From the NCBI GenBank assembly GCA_039583875.1, contig CM077158.1, forward strand, positions 244,761,447-244,825,446: DNA of 64,000 nt. The letters run 5' to 3'. The notes beneath the pieces were generated by a model, which saw only the letters and a list, made by a program, of their open reading frames with translations, made no database searches and had not been told where the DNA came from. The DNA is from Platanthera guangdongensis (Eukaryota > Streptophyta > Magnoliopsida > Asparagales > Orchidaceae). Positions 31,687 to 42,828 of this stretch are shown one piece after another (position 1 is the stretch's first letter; each line of letters opens with the position of its first letter). Position numbers and translations under genes: made by a program.

Positions 31687-34600
31687 TCATTCCTCATAAT
31701 TGAGCATCCCCAATTCAGTCTTGAAAAGATTGAACTTGGCCTCGTCTAGGGGCTTTGTGAATATATCAGCAATCTGCTTGTCCGTGGGGACATAACAGAG
31801 AGAGATATCTTTGTTCTCCACGTGCTCCCGAATGAAGTGGTAGCGTACTTCAATATGCTTCGTTCTGCTGTGCGACACCGGATTGTTAGCAATGGCAATT
31901 GCACTGGAGGAGTCGCAGTACATGGGTACTTCCTTGAACTGAAGGTCGTAGTCGGCTAACTGGTTTCTGATCCATAGAAGTTGTGCGCAACAGCTTCCTG
32001 CCGAGATATACTCTGACTCTACTGTGGAGGTTGCAACACAATTCTGTTTCTTGCTGTTCCATGAGATAAGCCTCCTGCCGAGGAATTGACACGTCCCGGA
32101 GGTGCTTTTCCTGTCATCCCTGCTCCCTGCAAAATCAGCATCTGAAAAGCCTATTAGCTCGACATCATTGTTTCTCGGGTACCACAAGCCAAGATTAGGA
32201 GTACCTTTAAGGTATCTCAGAATTCGCTTTGCAGCGACATAGTGAGATTCCTTAGTGTTCACCTGATATCGGGCACAGACACATGTAGAGAACATAATAT
32301 CCGGTCGACTGGCAGTAAGGTAGAGCAGGGATCCAATGATGCTTCTGTATTTGGTTTCATCGAAAGGTTTACCTTTCTCATCCTTATCCAGAGACATGGT
32401 GGATCCCATTGGAGTCCTCATAGAGGTTGCACTCTCCATACCGAATTTCTTAAGGAGTTCATTTGTGAACTTCGTCTGAGAGATGAAGATTCCATCCTCA
32501 GACTGTTTCACTTGAAGTCCTAAGAAATACTTGAGCTCTCCCATACTGCTCATTTCAAACTTTCCTTGCATAAGTTTAGAAAACTTTTTGCAAAGATTGT
32601 TGTCCATTGAGCCGAATATTATGTCATCGACATAGATTTGCACCAGCAAAATCTTGTCTTTGACTTCCCTGAGAAACAATGTTTTATCTATTTTACCTCT
32701 GGAGAACTTGTTCTCAAGAAGACAACTAGATAAAGTCTCATACCAAGCTCGTGGAGCTTGTTTCAACCCATATAAGGCCTTATTAAGAAAATAAACGTGG
32801 TTGGGATAAGTAGGATCGACAAAACCTGGGGGTTGAGCGACGTATACTTCCTCTTTCAGGTCTCCGTTCAGGAATGCCGATTTCACATCCATTTGATAGC
32901 CTGTGAATCCTTTGTGTGAAGCATACGCCAGGAACAACTTGATTGCCTCGAGCCTTGCTACTGGTGCGAAGGTCTGGTCGAAGTCAATCCCTTCCTCCTG
33001 TCTGTAACCTTGAGCCACCAGCCTGGCCTTGTTCTTTACGATGACCCCATGTTCATCCAGCTTGTTTCTGAAGATCCACTTCGTGCCAATCACATTCTGC
33101 TTGTATGGTCTGGGAACCAGCGTCCAAACCTTGCAACGTTCGAATTGATGTAGTTCCTCTTGCATGGCCAGAATCCATGCCGCATCCTTGTTCGCCTCGT
33201 CGAACTTCTTTGGCTCAACCTGTGACAGGAAGCTAAGATGCAATACTTCGTTAACTGTACCTCTTCGAGTTCTGACACCAACACGAGGATCCCCGATGAT
33301 CTGATCTCTAGGATGATCTCTCACGTGCCGGAGCTCTAGAAGTCTGGCGTCTGGAGCTTCAACTACTTCTTGGGCTTCTCTTTCTTCTAAGAGATTTGTT
33401 CCATCTTGATCTTCAACATTTTCAGATGACGTGGAGGTGGAAACTTTGACGTACTTGGGAGCGTCATCTTTAGGGGTCTCATCCAGACTCAGCTGTTCAA
33501 GTCTAGCACCTGCATCTTCAAGAATACTACTGGAAGAATTGCTGTTAAGCAAACTTCCTTCATCAAATACAACATTTATTGATTCTTCTACCACTGGGGT
33601 TTTCTTATTGAAGACCCTATATGCCCGACTATGGGAACTATAGCCCATGAATATGCCTTCGAAGCATTTTTCACCGAATTTAGTACACGGGTACTTCCCA
33701 TTATTCAGTACAAAGCATCGGCAACCAAAAATCCTCAAGTAGGACATGGTTGGTTTCCTGCCTTTCAGTAGCTCGTAGGGCGTCTTACGATGATGTTTGT
33801 TGATCAATGCTCGGTTTTGTACATGACATGCCGTATTGACACCCTCTGCCCAGAAGTATTCCGGGAGAGAAGCATCTTTCAACATTGTCGTGCAGGCTTC
33901 AATGAGAGTTCTATTTCTCCTCTCCGCAACTCCATTTTGCTGAGGAGTGCGCGGGGAGGAAAACTCATGAAAGATACCTTGTTCTTCACAAAATTCTGTC
34001 ATTGCACCAGATTCGAATTCTGTTCCATGGTCACTTCTGATTTTGACCACGGAGCAGTTAAATTCGTTCTGAACCTGCTTGACAAAATTAGTGAAGATGT
34101 CAAACGTATCTGACTTTTGTTTCAAAAAGAACACCCATGTAAACCGAGAATGATCATCAACTATCACTAGTGTATAGGACTTGCCTCCCAAGCTATGAAC
34201 TTGCATTGGACCAAGCAAGTCCATATGCAAAAGGTAAAGACATCGGGAAGAGTCTTTGTCAGCGATGCTCTTAAAGGTAGCCCGAGTCTGTTTGCCCATC
34301 TGGCATGCAGGACATGGGCTATCTTTGATGCACTTGATACTGGGAGCATCCCTTACCAAGTCCTTAGAAAATAGCATACTAATTGTCTTGAAATTAATAT
34401 GTGCCAATCTCTTGTGCCATTGTTCACAAAGAGATGCACTGCCTGTTGCCACAAGGCATACGGGGGTAGATGAATCTAAACTGAGAAAATCTAAACAAAA
34501 GATATTTCTGCTCCTAATGCCTGATAATACCGTTTCAGAAGAGGTACGTGAAATTATCAGACATTTATCCTTGCAGAACTTAACGTCATAACCTTTATCA

Positions 34601-34848
34601 CATAACTGACTTACACTGATCAGGTTATGGTTTAACCCTTCAACATAAGCCACGTCGGTGATAAAGATTATACCGTTGGATATCATACCATAACCTCTGG
34701 TGACTCCTCGATCTGACCCTCCAAAGATGACTTTGGGTCCATTCTCGACTAGAGTCTAATCACGTAGCAGGCTTCTTGTCCCGGTCATATGCCGGGAGCA
34801 TCCACTGTCCAAATACCAGATCGGCGTTTTGGTGGCATTTGGACATTC
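31687..34848 (-). pseudogene. SIRE-3 pol polyprotein, one stop
   Basis: A TAG at 34756-34758 lies just after the protease active site ([13 protein letters not shown]); the following 999 codons are open. Integrase has [19 protein letters not shown] and VAERRNRT, giving the D, D and E. RT has [38 protein letters not shown] and YVDDIIFGS. RNase H has [15 protein letters not shown] and STVESEYIS, ending DIFTKPLDE. The pol frame is +1 to the gag frame, and TTTTGCAG precedes it at its 5' end (34849-34856). One nonsense change separates this copy from an open pol. Confidence 0.93.
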
Positions 34849-34861
34849 CTGCAAAACAAAA

Positions 34862-37126
34862 CTAATTTGCCTTAGGAACCCAATCGAACTTGGGTCCTAG
34901 ATTCCTGGTTACCACACTCCCCCTCGGTTGGTTAACCCTACGAGTGGTCGGTCTCGCATTGCTAACATGGGGAGTCTCATAGTTCCTTGGATTAAACCAA
35001 CAATCCACGGCAAAGTGACCGACTTTGCCACAGCACCAACAGTCAAATCTGTTGTACCTCTTCCTAGGCTCCTGCCTTACCCTGGGAATGGTGGGTACTG
35101 CTGGGGCCTTGGATCTGGAGGTGGAGGCCTCATGGTGACAACAGTCGCATGACTTTGTCACCTTATGTATAACAGGCTTGGCTTTTGGTGCCTGCTTTCC
35201 ATTATGGCCGCTAGAGAACGGACCATAATTTCCTATGTGGATTTCCTCATAAGGTGCCTTGAAGGCACTCTCACTCCAACCGTCATACCGGCTCTTTGGC
35301 TTTGCAACCGAGGGCCGGAAATGATGCCCAAATGTTGACTCAAAGTCATGTTGGTTGCAAGGAAAGCCAGGCTTTCTGAACGCAATAGGACTACGAGGAC
35401 CCTTACCCTTTTCATCAGCAGAGGCCTTCTTGGCGGCCTTATTCTTCCTCTAGTTCTTGTTTCTCCTAGATGAAGAACCAGATACCCCTATATGCCCCAA
35501 GCCAGCTCCTTTGGCCTGAGCAGAGAAGGTATCAACGACTGGAAGAACTGTTTTTGGCATGGAGAAGCTCTTGACGATCTTCCTTTCTGCCGCAAGTAGT
35601 TCTTCCAACTTGTTGACTTCCTCCTGCTTTAGATCAAGGAGCTTCAAAGACTCTGAATGCTTGGAAGTCAGGTCAAGGTGTTCCTGTCGGAGAGAAATCA
35701 AGCTAGTGACCTCTTCCCTTAGGGATACACACTCACCCTTAAGGAAATTTACTTCCTTCTTCTCAGCCTTCAGTCTCTTTCGGCACTCATCGAAAGTGTT
35801 GAGCAGAAGCTCATACTTCTCAAGGAGCTCAGCTTCACGTGCTGAAGGGCCATCCTCAGGTTCGTCATCCTGAGACTCAGGATCAGAGTCGGAGTCGGAG
35901 AGAGGGGTGTGAGCTTTTACCTTCCCAGTAAATGGGGGACATTCTCCTTCTGAGTCGGAGCGACCCACCAGCCCGAAGTAGGCTTCCTCATCATCACTGG
36001 AGTCTGAGGAATCAGACTCACTTAGTGTCTTTGGCCTTCTTGCGATGTAGCTCCGCTCCTTCTTCTTATCTCTGGAGGATTTGAGCTCCTCTCCTTTCCC
36101 TTTTTCTCTTTTGCTTTGATGTCAGTCGGCCACGACGTGTCCTGGCTTATTGCATCCAAAGCAAATAATATCAGAAGAACGATGTTTGTTAGGTTTAGAT
36201 GCATACCTGTCAGAAGAATAATTTTTCTTCTGATGCCTGGAGGAGGAGCTGTCTTTCTTTCTTTGATTCCTCATCTTGAGGAACTTCTTGAACTCTCGGG
36301 TGATGAGGGAGAAATCCTCCTCCGACAGCTCTGAGCCGGAGGAGCATGGTTCAGAGTCCTCCTCCTCTTCCTTACTCCTCGCACGGTATGACATCGCACC
36401 CTTGCCCTTTCTGGAGTAACTGGCTTTTAGGGCCACAGTCTTTTCTTTTGCAGCAGCCTTCTCTGCTTCTTCCTCTGCCTTCCTGGTGTTCAGCTGAAGT
36501 TCATAGGACATCAGCTTCCCAAACAGGATTTGTGGATCAGTTTCTGCTAGTCTGCCAAATTCTCTGATGGCGCAGATCTTTGTGTCTCATTCCTTAGTAA
36601 GGGACCTAAGGAATTTGTCATTGAGTTCACCATTGGTGAACACTCTTCCGTAGCCCTTGAGGGCGTTGACAATCTTCAGGAAGTTCTCGTATGTGACTCC
36701 GATCTCTTCCTTAGGCCCTTGCCTGAAGGCCTCATATTTTTGGTTCAGGAGGGATCTCCGATCATCCCTCACTTCATCCGTGCCCTCCATTAGGATGATC
36801 AGGCACTGCCAGATCTCCTGAGCAGTCCTGCAGTTGCTGAAATTTTGCATCATGGAATCATCAACTGCGCTCACCAGAATGTTTCTTGCCTTCTTGTCCA
36901 GTCCCACGAGCACCATCTCGTCTTTCTCCATTTCAGAAAGTGTCTTCGGCACCTTCTTGGTGGGATCGATGGTGGAGGCCTTGGTGGGGACATAAGGTCC
37001 CTCCTCCACGATCATGAAGAGTCGAGGATCGACTGCTTCCATGTAAAACCTGATTCTTTCCTTCCAGATCGGAAAGTTTAGCCTGGTGCATACTGGGATC
37101 TTGCCGGAGAACTTGAGCCCGTCCAT
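34862..37126 (-). pseudogene. SIRE-3 gag
   Basis: Start chosen at the ATG giving MDGLKFSGKIPVC, which aligns with MDKGKDFAKLPLC in SIRE-2. Blocks are NFPIWKERIRFYMEAVDPRLF, TDEVRDDRRSLLNQKYEAFR and NGELNDKFLRSL. Two zinc knuckles are present: CFGCNKPGHVVAD, whose last Cys is lost to a TGA at 36120-36122, and CWCCGKVGHFAVDC. Between them are an acidic Ser/Asp-rich stretch and a coiled-coil-like segment with Leu/Glu/Lys. Stops are TGA 36587 (Trp in SIRE-2), TGA 36120 and TAG 35450; the frame ends at 34862. The frame is otherwise continuous. Confidence 0.9.
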
Positions 37127-37202
37127 AGTAGATATTTGTCTTCTTCTTGACACTAGGGGCAGGATTCAACTCAAGGTGTTGACCTTTTTGATGAGTAACC
37201 TG

Positions 37203-37216
37203 CCTCTGATACCACT
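37203..37216 (-). promoter_or_regulatory. SIRE-3 primer-binding site
   Basis: The minus strand reads TGGTATCAGAGG starting 2 bases after the 5' LTR, a good match to the initiator Met tRNA 3' end complement. CAGGTTAC follows. Confidence 0.85.
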
Positions 37217-38878
37217 TGAAAGTCCACCTAGTGTCAACTATGTGCACCTATGGGTGGGGGGGGGGAATAGGTGACGAGTAGCGCTTTTGCGGAATTTACG
37301 ACTGTACCTGCACAATAAAGATAAAAGGCACAGCACACAGAATACACAGGAAATTTATAGTGGTTCCCCGACTTGGGTACATCCACTTTCCCCCTTCGAC
37401 CTATCTCCCAACAAGGGACGACTCGGTCACTTCTCCAACGGGATTGAAATCCAATCCCTGCACTAACGGAAGGAGCCCTTCCACACGTGAGAGTCAACAC
37501 TCCCACAAAACGGGTTGCACCCAACCCTTACAACACGGAACAATCGTTCCTTTACAACAAAATTAAATATAGAAAGTACACGAGATACAAACTTCGTTTG
37601 GAGACTACGGTGTTCCTCTTCGTTCGACGACGTGTTCGTGAAGTCAACGAAAAGTTTACAACCTTGGTCTCTCTTGGAAAGGATCTTCCCGAAACCGGCG
37701 GCGGCAATCCGAGCGGCGGCTTGGTTCGGGATCGACGGCAATGACGATGCGCGGCAGCAGTACTTCTGAGATCCAATCTTCGTTGCAAAGCAAACTAGGT
37801 CTACCAACGGTCACTCTAGGATCGGTCGTCTCGATCGATTCGGACGGGGGAGTTTTTCCCGGTCAACAAATCGAGAGACAAGGGATCTCTGGATAGACAC
37901 GTGAGACTCAAGCTTTGCTAAGCTTCTGTCGCCGGAGATCGGGAAGAAATGCGATCAGCAGCGGCGACGGACTTGCGCGAGCGGCGACCGAGGCGGCGGA
38001 GAGATTTTCGCGATTTTAGGGTTGCACTCGCTCGGCTTCTTTCTGTCTAGGTATTCCGTTCAAAATACCCGTGTATAAATACTGTAGTTAACTCTCATAA
38101 GACCGTTTGTGGGACCCACAGTAGAAATCCCCAAATCCCGGTCCAGAAATTTAACAGCGGCAGAATCCGGTTTAGGAAGTTCCAGAAAAACGCCCAAGTC
38201 AAAATCGGTGAGAATCGAAAGTGATTCTCGCCGAGTCGCCGAGAATCAAAGGTGATTCTCGACGATTCGGCGAGAATCAAAGATGATTCTCGTCGAATTT
38301 GCCTTGGTTGGACGCCCTGCTTTAGGCCAGGTCGAGACGGCGAGAATCAACCAGTGATTCTCGTCGATTCGACGAGAATCACTAAGTGATTCTCGTCGAT
38401 TCTTACTTAGACGCAGAGGTGCTTGCTTAGAAGTTGCTGGATCGAGTTCGGCGAGAATCAACTTCTGATTCTCGACGAATCGGCGAGAATCCCAAGTGAT
38501 TCTCGCCGAATCGGCGAGAATCACTTGGTGATTCTCGTCGATTCTAACTTAGACGAATTTTCGTCTTTCCACCTATGAGATGCTCCTTGACCCATCCTTG
38601 CTCCTTGTCTGCTCCTGCATATTTACAGCCCTGTGCTTGAAAATAAGTGCACTCCAATGGAGAGAGTACACGTAGGCCAACACACTGATCTGCTCAACGA
38701 GGGATTACGTCGTGCAGACCCGTGTATATTGACCTACTGCACCCTGACATTGGTGTGCACTTAGCGTGGAAAAACTGCAAGCACAACTAGAAGGATTTTA
38801 TCAAATACATAGTCTATTGACCTTAGCTTGTCCAGGGGCTTCTTCAAATCAGGTACATTGTGGATACAATACCCAACA
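37217..38878 (-). repeat. SIRE-3 5' LTR
   Basis: 1662 bp. It differs from the 3' LTR by a few substitutions, a longer G run at about 37255-37267 and loss of one palindrome unit near 38385. The palindrome array spans 38201-38545. Confidence 0.92.
38201..38545. repeat. GATTCTCG-CGAGAATC palindrome array, SIRE-3 5' LTR
   Basis: Same motif family as 30723-31100, with one unit fewer. Confidence 0.75.
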
Positions 38879-38881
38879 CTT

Positions 38882-39590
38882 TCACCTACTCGAGTAATCT
38901 GAGTATCATTTACTCGAGTAAAGGAACCTTGTACTCGAGTAGACATAGTCATATACTCGAGTAGCTAAGTCACCTACTCGAGTAGACAAAGTCATATACT
39001 CGAGTAGCATGCTTATATACTCGAGTAGATTACTCTTTATACACGAGTACTATAGGGTTTTCTCATCTAAATTTCTCTAAGTCATATACTCGAGTAAGTA
39101 TACTCACTTACTCGAGTAGATAGAAATATACTCGAGTAGTTCATTATACCTACTCGAGTAGATCATGTGTTACTCGTGTACCTTGATATTTCCCTACTCC
39201 AGAATTTTTCTAAGTCTTTTACTCGAGTAGAACTTTCACCTACTCGAGTAGATTACTTCCCCTCGAGTAGTTAGTTCAACTACTCGAGTAGTTACCAGCA
39301 GACCTTTTCAAAATTTTTCTAAGTATTCCACTTGAGTAGTACTTCTTGTACTCGAGTAGTTTATGTAATATACTCGAGTAGCTTTTCCAGTACTCGAGTA
39401 GATCCTCTATATACTCGAGTAGGTCTCTACACATACTCAAGTAGCTCTGTATGCTTACTCGAATAGTTGATATCTATATACTCGAGTAGTCTTTATATTT
39501 ATACCCGAGTATGTTCTTCATAATATACTCGAGTAGTTATTCAACTACTCGAGTATTTATTGACTTACTCGTGTAGTTGGCTGAATCTTT
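38882..39590. repeat. CTACTCGAGTAG palindrome array, SIRE-2 5' LTR
   Basis: Some two dozen copies of a TACTCGAGTA core (a perfect palindrome containing CTCGAG) are spaced about 15-40 bp apart by AT-rich spacers, with a few decayed copies such as TACTCGTGTA and TACCCGAGTA. There are no long unique spacers of constant length. Confidence 0.85.
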
Positions 39591-40423
39591 CCGAAATTTT
39601 TCTAAGTCCTTTTTCTGACGAGATTTTTCAAATCACGCGACATGATTGGTCCACGTGTACATCATTATGACCGATTATGACCGTTAGTCTCTCCTATATA
39701 AGGTCTTATCAGAAAATGACAAACCCTAAGTATTTCTCAAAGCTTTCTTGTCAATTCATATTAAGAAAGTTCTTTAGCCGACTCTCTCTGATTTTTGCGA
39801 AACGGAAGCCGCCGCTGCCGCCTTCTTCTCCGGGCATAACTTCTACTTTCAGAGGATTATTCTGAAGAAAGTTACAGATCGAGATCGACTTCGCTGATCA
39901 TATTCTCTCTCGATTTCTGTAAAAGCGAGTAAATCCAGATCGAAGCCGAGAACTTCTTTATCGATTTTTGAAAGTGCTACAAAGTTGAAAAGAAGAAGAT
40001 CCTGGCCGTTTCATCCAGATCTGAGTGATTTACTGTTTGCATTCTTGTAAACTTTACTTTATTCTTGTAGGAGAAATCTTCTCCGAGTGTAGGAGTCTTT
40101 CACTCCGAGTTTGTAGGAAGTGCTATCTTCCGAGGTGTAGATCCGTTTTGTTTGGATCAAGTTTGTAGGAACTTTGTTCTGAGGGTAGGATCGATTTTTG
40201 ATCTGAGATAGTGGAGTAGCCGAGTCTAGTTGATTGCTAGATCGGTGAGGGAAAGTGGATGTACCCAAGGTTGGGGAACTACTATAAATCTTATATCGTC
40301 TGTGATATTGGTAGATATTTTTGTGCCGTGCTCTAATTATTTTTTTATTCCGCAAAAGACGCACAAACCACCTATTCACCCCCCCCCCTCTAGGTGTTTT
40401 AGGTCGACAACATTTTTCTTTCA
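38884..40423 (+). repeat. SIRE-2 5' LTR, second part
   Basis: Resumes with ACCTACTCGAG after the CTTTC duplication and is colinear with 49575-51112. It contains the palindrome array, a TATA box, and the GTGGATGTACCC block near 40257. Ends TTTCA. Confidence 0.92.
39695..39702 (+). promoter_or_regulatory. TATA box of SIRE-2 5' LTR
   Basis: TATATAAG in CTCCTATATAAGGTCT, about 100 bp after the palindrome array and identical in the 3' LTR (50387-50394). It would place the transcript start about 30 bp downstream, with the array in the upstream promoter region (inference). Confidence 0.65.
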
Positions 40424-40424
40424 A

Positions 40425-40438
40425 TCGGTATCAAAGCG
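40425..40438 (+). promoter_or_regulatory. SIRE-2 primer-binding site
   Basis: CGGTATCAAAGC follows the LTR end by 2-3 bases; it is the Met-tRNA site of SIRE-1 with the first T changed to C. Confidence 0.75.
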
Positions 40439-40507
40439 AGGTTAATCGTTAAAAGGTTAACACCTTGATCAGATCCAGATCTGTTGTCTGAAAGATTCTA
40501 CCATAAA

Positions 40508-42816
40508 ATGGACAAGGGCAAAGATTTCGCCAAGCTTCCACTGTGCAACAAAAACAACTTTCCCATGTGGAAAGAAAGGATAAAATTTTTCATGGAAGCT
40601 ATGGATCCAAGGATCTTCATGATCGTTGAAGAAGGTCCTTACGTTCCCATGACTATGTCCACTATCGACCCTACCAAGAGAGTCCCCAAAAAGCTAATGG
40701 ATCTCGACAAAGACGAGATTGCACTTGTCTCTCTCGACAAGAAAGCTAAGAACATAATAGCAAGTGCAGTCGATGACTCGATGCTGCAGAATTTGATTCA
40801 TTGTCAATCAGCTAAGGAGATGTGGCATTCCTTAGTCACTTTGATGGAAGGAACTGAAGAAGTAAGGGATGATCGGAGATCCCTTCTCAATCAAAAATAT
40901 GAAGCGTTCCGACAAGGGAACCAGGAAACAATTGCCGACACCTTTGAGAACTTCTTCAAGATTGTAAATGGCCTAAGGGTGTACGGGCGTGTCTTCACCA
41001 ACGGAGAACTGAACGACAAATTCTTGAGATCCCTAACCAAGGAGTGGGATAACAAGGTATGCGCCATCAGGGAGTTTGGGAAGCTAGCTGAAACGGACCC
41101 GCAAAATCTCTCTGGAAAGCTTATATATTATGAACTCCAAATCAATACAAGAAAAGCTGAAGAAGAGAAGGGCAGGTCTGCCCTAAAGGAGAAATCTGTC
41201 GCTCTGAAGGAAGACACCTCCAGAAAGACTAAGGCTTCCTCCCCCGCTCCAGCTCCAGAAGTTGATGAAGAAGAAGAATCATCAGAGCCTAGCACATCAG
41301 GCTCTGAACTATCTGAAGGAGAGTTCTCCTTACTCTCAAGGCAGTTCAAGAAGTTTCTAAATAAAAAGAAACAATGGAAAGGCAAGGATGCCTCATACAG
41401 AAGATCGCGGCGCGAGGACGATCGACAAAGAAAAGGCTCAAGCAGTCACGACAGGTATAACACTAAATAGAACAAATACATTTCACTAACATCATTTGTT
41501 ATTGTTGCAATAAGCCAGGCCATGTCATTGCTGACTGCCCTCACAAGAAGAAGGAGGGTGGTAGAAGAGAAGAAAAGAAATCCTCATACAATAAGAAGAG
41601 GAAAGAGAAGAGCTTCATAGCCAAAAGGAGCAAGACTCTTAGCGACTCTGAATCAGCTGAGTCAAGCGAAGAAGAAGAAGCTTACTTTGGGCTAATGGCT
41701 CAAACAGATGATGAACAAGAGCCCCAGTTCACTGGGAAGGTAAACTCTCATACCCCTCTCTCAGAATCTGAAGTCTCTGAACATGATTGTGAGAGTAGCT
41801 CCTCTGACGATGAGTCAGAATTGATGGCCCAGTATAAGGAGTTAATCATGGCTTACGACAAATGTCGTCGAGTCGTGAAGACTCAGACTAAAGAGATCAA
41901 ATCTCTAAGAGCCGAAGAGAGCAACTTGAGAGAGAAAGTCGCAAATACTGACTCCCTTGAGGAAAACTTCAATAATACTATTGAAGAATATAACAAGGCT
42001 CTTGAGCACCTTGACCTGAAGGAGAAGATCATCAAAGGATTGGATGCCGAACTTGCAGCTGAAAGGAAACTTGTTGAGAGTTTCTCTAAGCCCTAGACGG
42101 TTCTTCCATTCGTTGCTGAATTCTCGGCAAAGACCAAGGGGGCTGTACTAGGCCATGAAGAAGCTCCTACTAAATCCTCTAGGAGAAACAAGAATCAACG
42201 AAAAAATAAGGCCGCCAAAAAGGCCTCAGCCGAAGAAAAGGGAAAAGCCCCTCAAAATCAAACCACATTCAGAAAGGTCATCTTTCCAACAAATGAGTTT
42301 GATCTTGACTCATCATACCGGCACTTTGCTAGGCCTACGTATGTAGAGCCAAAGTCTCGCTATCAAGGATGGGCTCGACCCCGAAACTTTGGCGAAAGTG
42401 TCTTTAAGGCACCTTATGAAGAAGTTATTCTTCAAAGCTATGGCCCTTTCAATCATGGGCATAACTTCAAGAACGCACCAAAGACAAAGCCTGTTGTAGA
42501 GAAGCCCATAAAGGAGAAGAAGCCATGTGATTGTCATCATCATGAGGAATCTTCCTCCAAGATTGCTACCCCTGCTAGACCAAAGTTCCAAAAGGTCAAG
42601 CAGGAGATCTTGAGGCAAAGGTACAACAAATTTGACTGCTGGTGCTGTGGCAAGGTTGGTCACTTCGCCATAGATTGCTGGTTCAATTCCAGAAACGCTG
42701 CAACCCCTTATGTCAGCAATATGAGAAAGACCGCTCATAATGCTAACAGCCGTAGGGGGAGCACTCTAACCCGAGACCAAGGACCCAAACGTGTTTGGGT
42801 TCCTAAGGCAAACTGA
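40508..42816 (+). pseudogene. SIRE-2 gag
   Basis: ATG at 40508 gives MDKGKDFAKLPLC. Conserved blocks are NFPMWKERIKFFMEAMD, TEEVRDDRRSLLNQKYEAFR and NGELNDKFLRSLTKEWD. The first frame ends at a TAG (41468), and a frameshift within the next 25 bases leads to the frame with the first zinc knuckle (CYCCNKPGHVIADC, about 41497). A coiled-coil-like Lys/Glu region follows, then a TAG at 42094 (Lys in SIRE-3) and a second knuckle CWCCGKVGHFAIDC near 42640. The end is WVPKAN. Pol follows in the same frame after TGA-TTG-TGA. Confidence 0.9.
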
Positions 42817-42828
42817 TTGTGATTGCAG

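Larger units (their letters stand above)
29741..38878 (-). mobile_element. SIRE-3: Ty1/copia element without 3' ORF (9.1 kb)
   Basis: On the minus strand, bounded by TSD CTTTC at 29736-29740 and 38879-38883. LTRs are 37217-38878 (5') and 29741-31428 (3'). Primer site, gag and pol are present. Only about 260 bp separate the pol stop from the 3' LTR, so it lacks the extra ORF of SIRE-1 and SIRE-2, although its proteins are close to those of SIRE-2. Gag has three stops and pol has one. Confidence 0.93.

Noticed and set aside
38882..39590. Regularly repeated palindromes that look like a CRISPR array
   Set aside because: Spacing varies from about 15 to 40 bp, spacers are AT-rich and shared between the two LTR copies, the repeat is only 10-12 bp and the context is a plant retrotransposon LTR.
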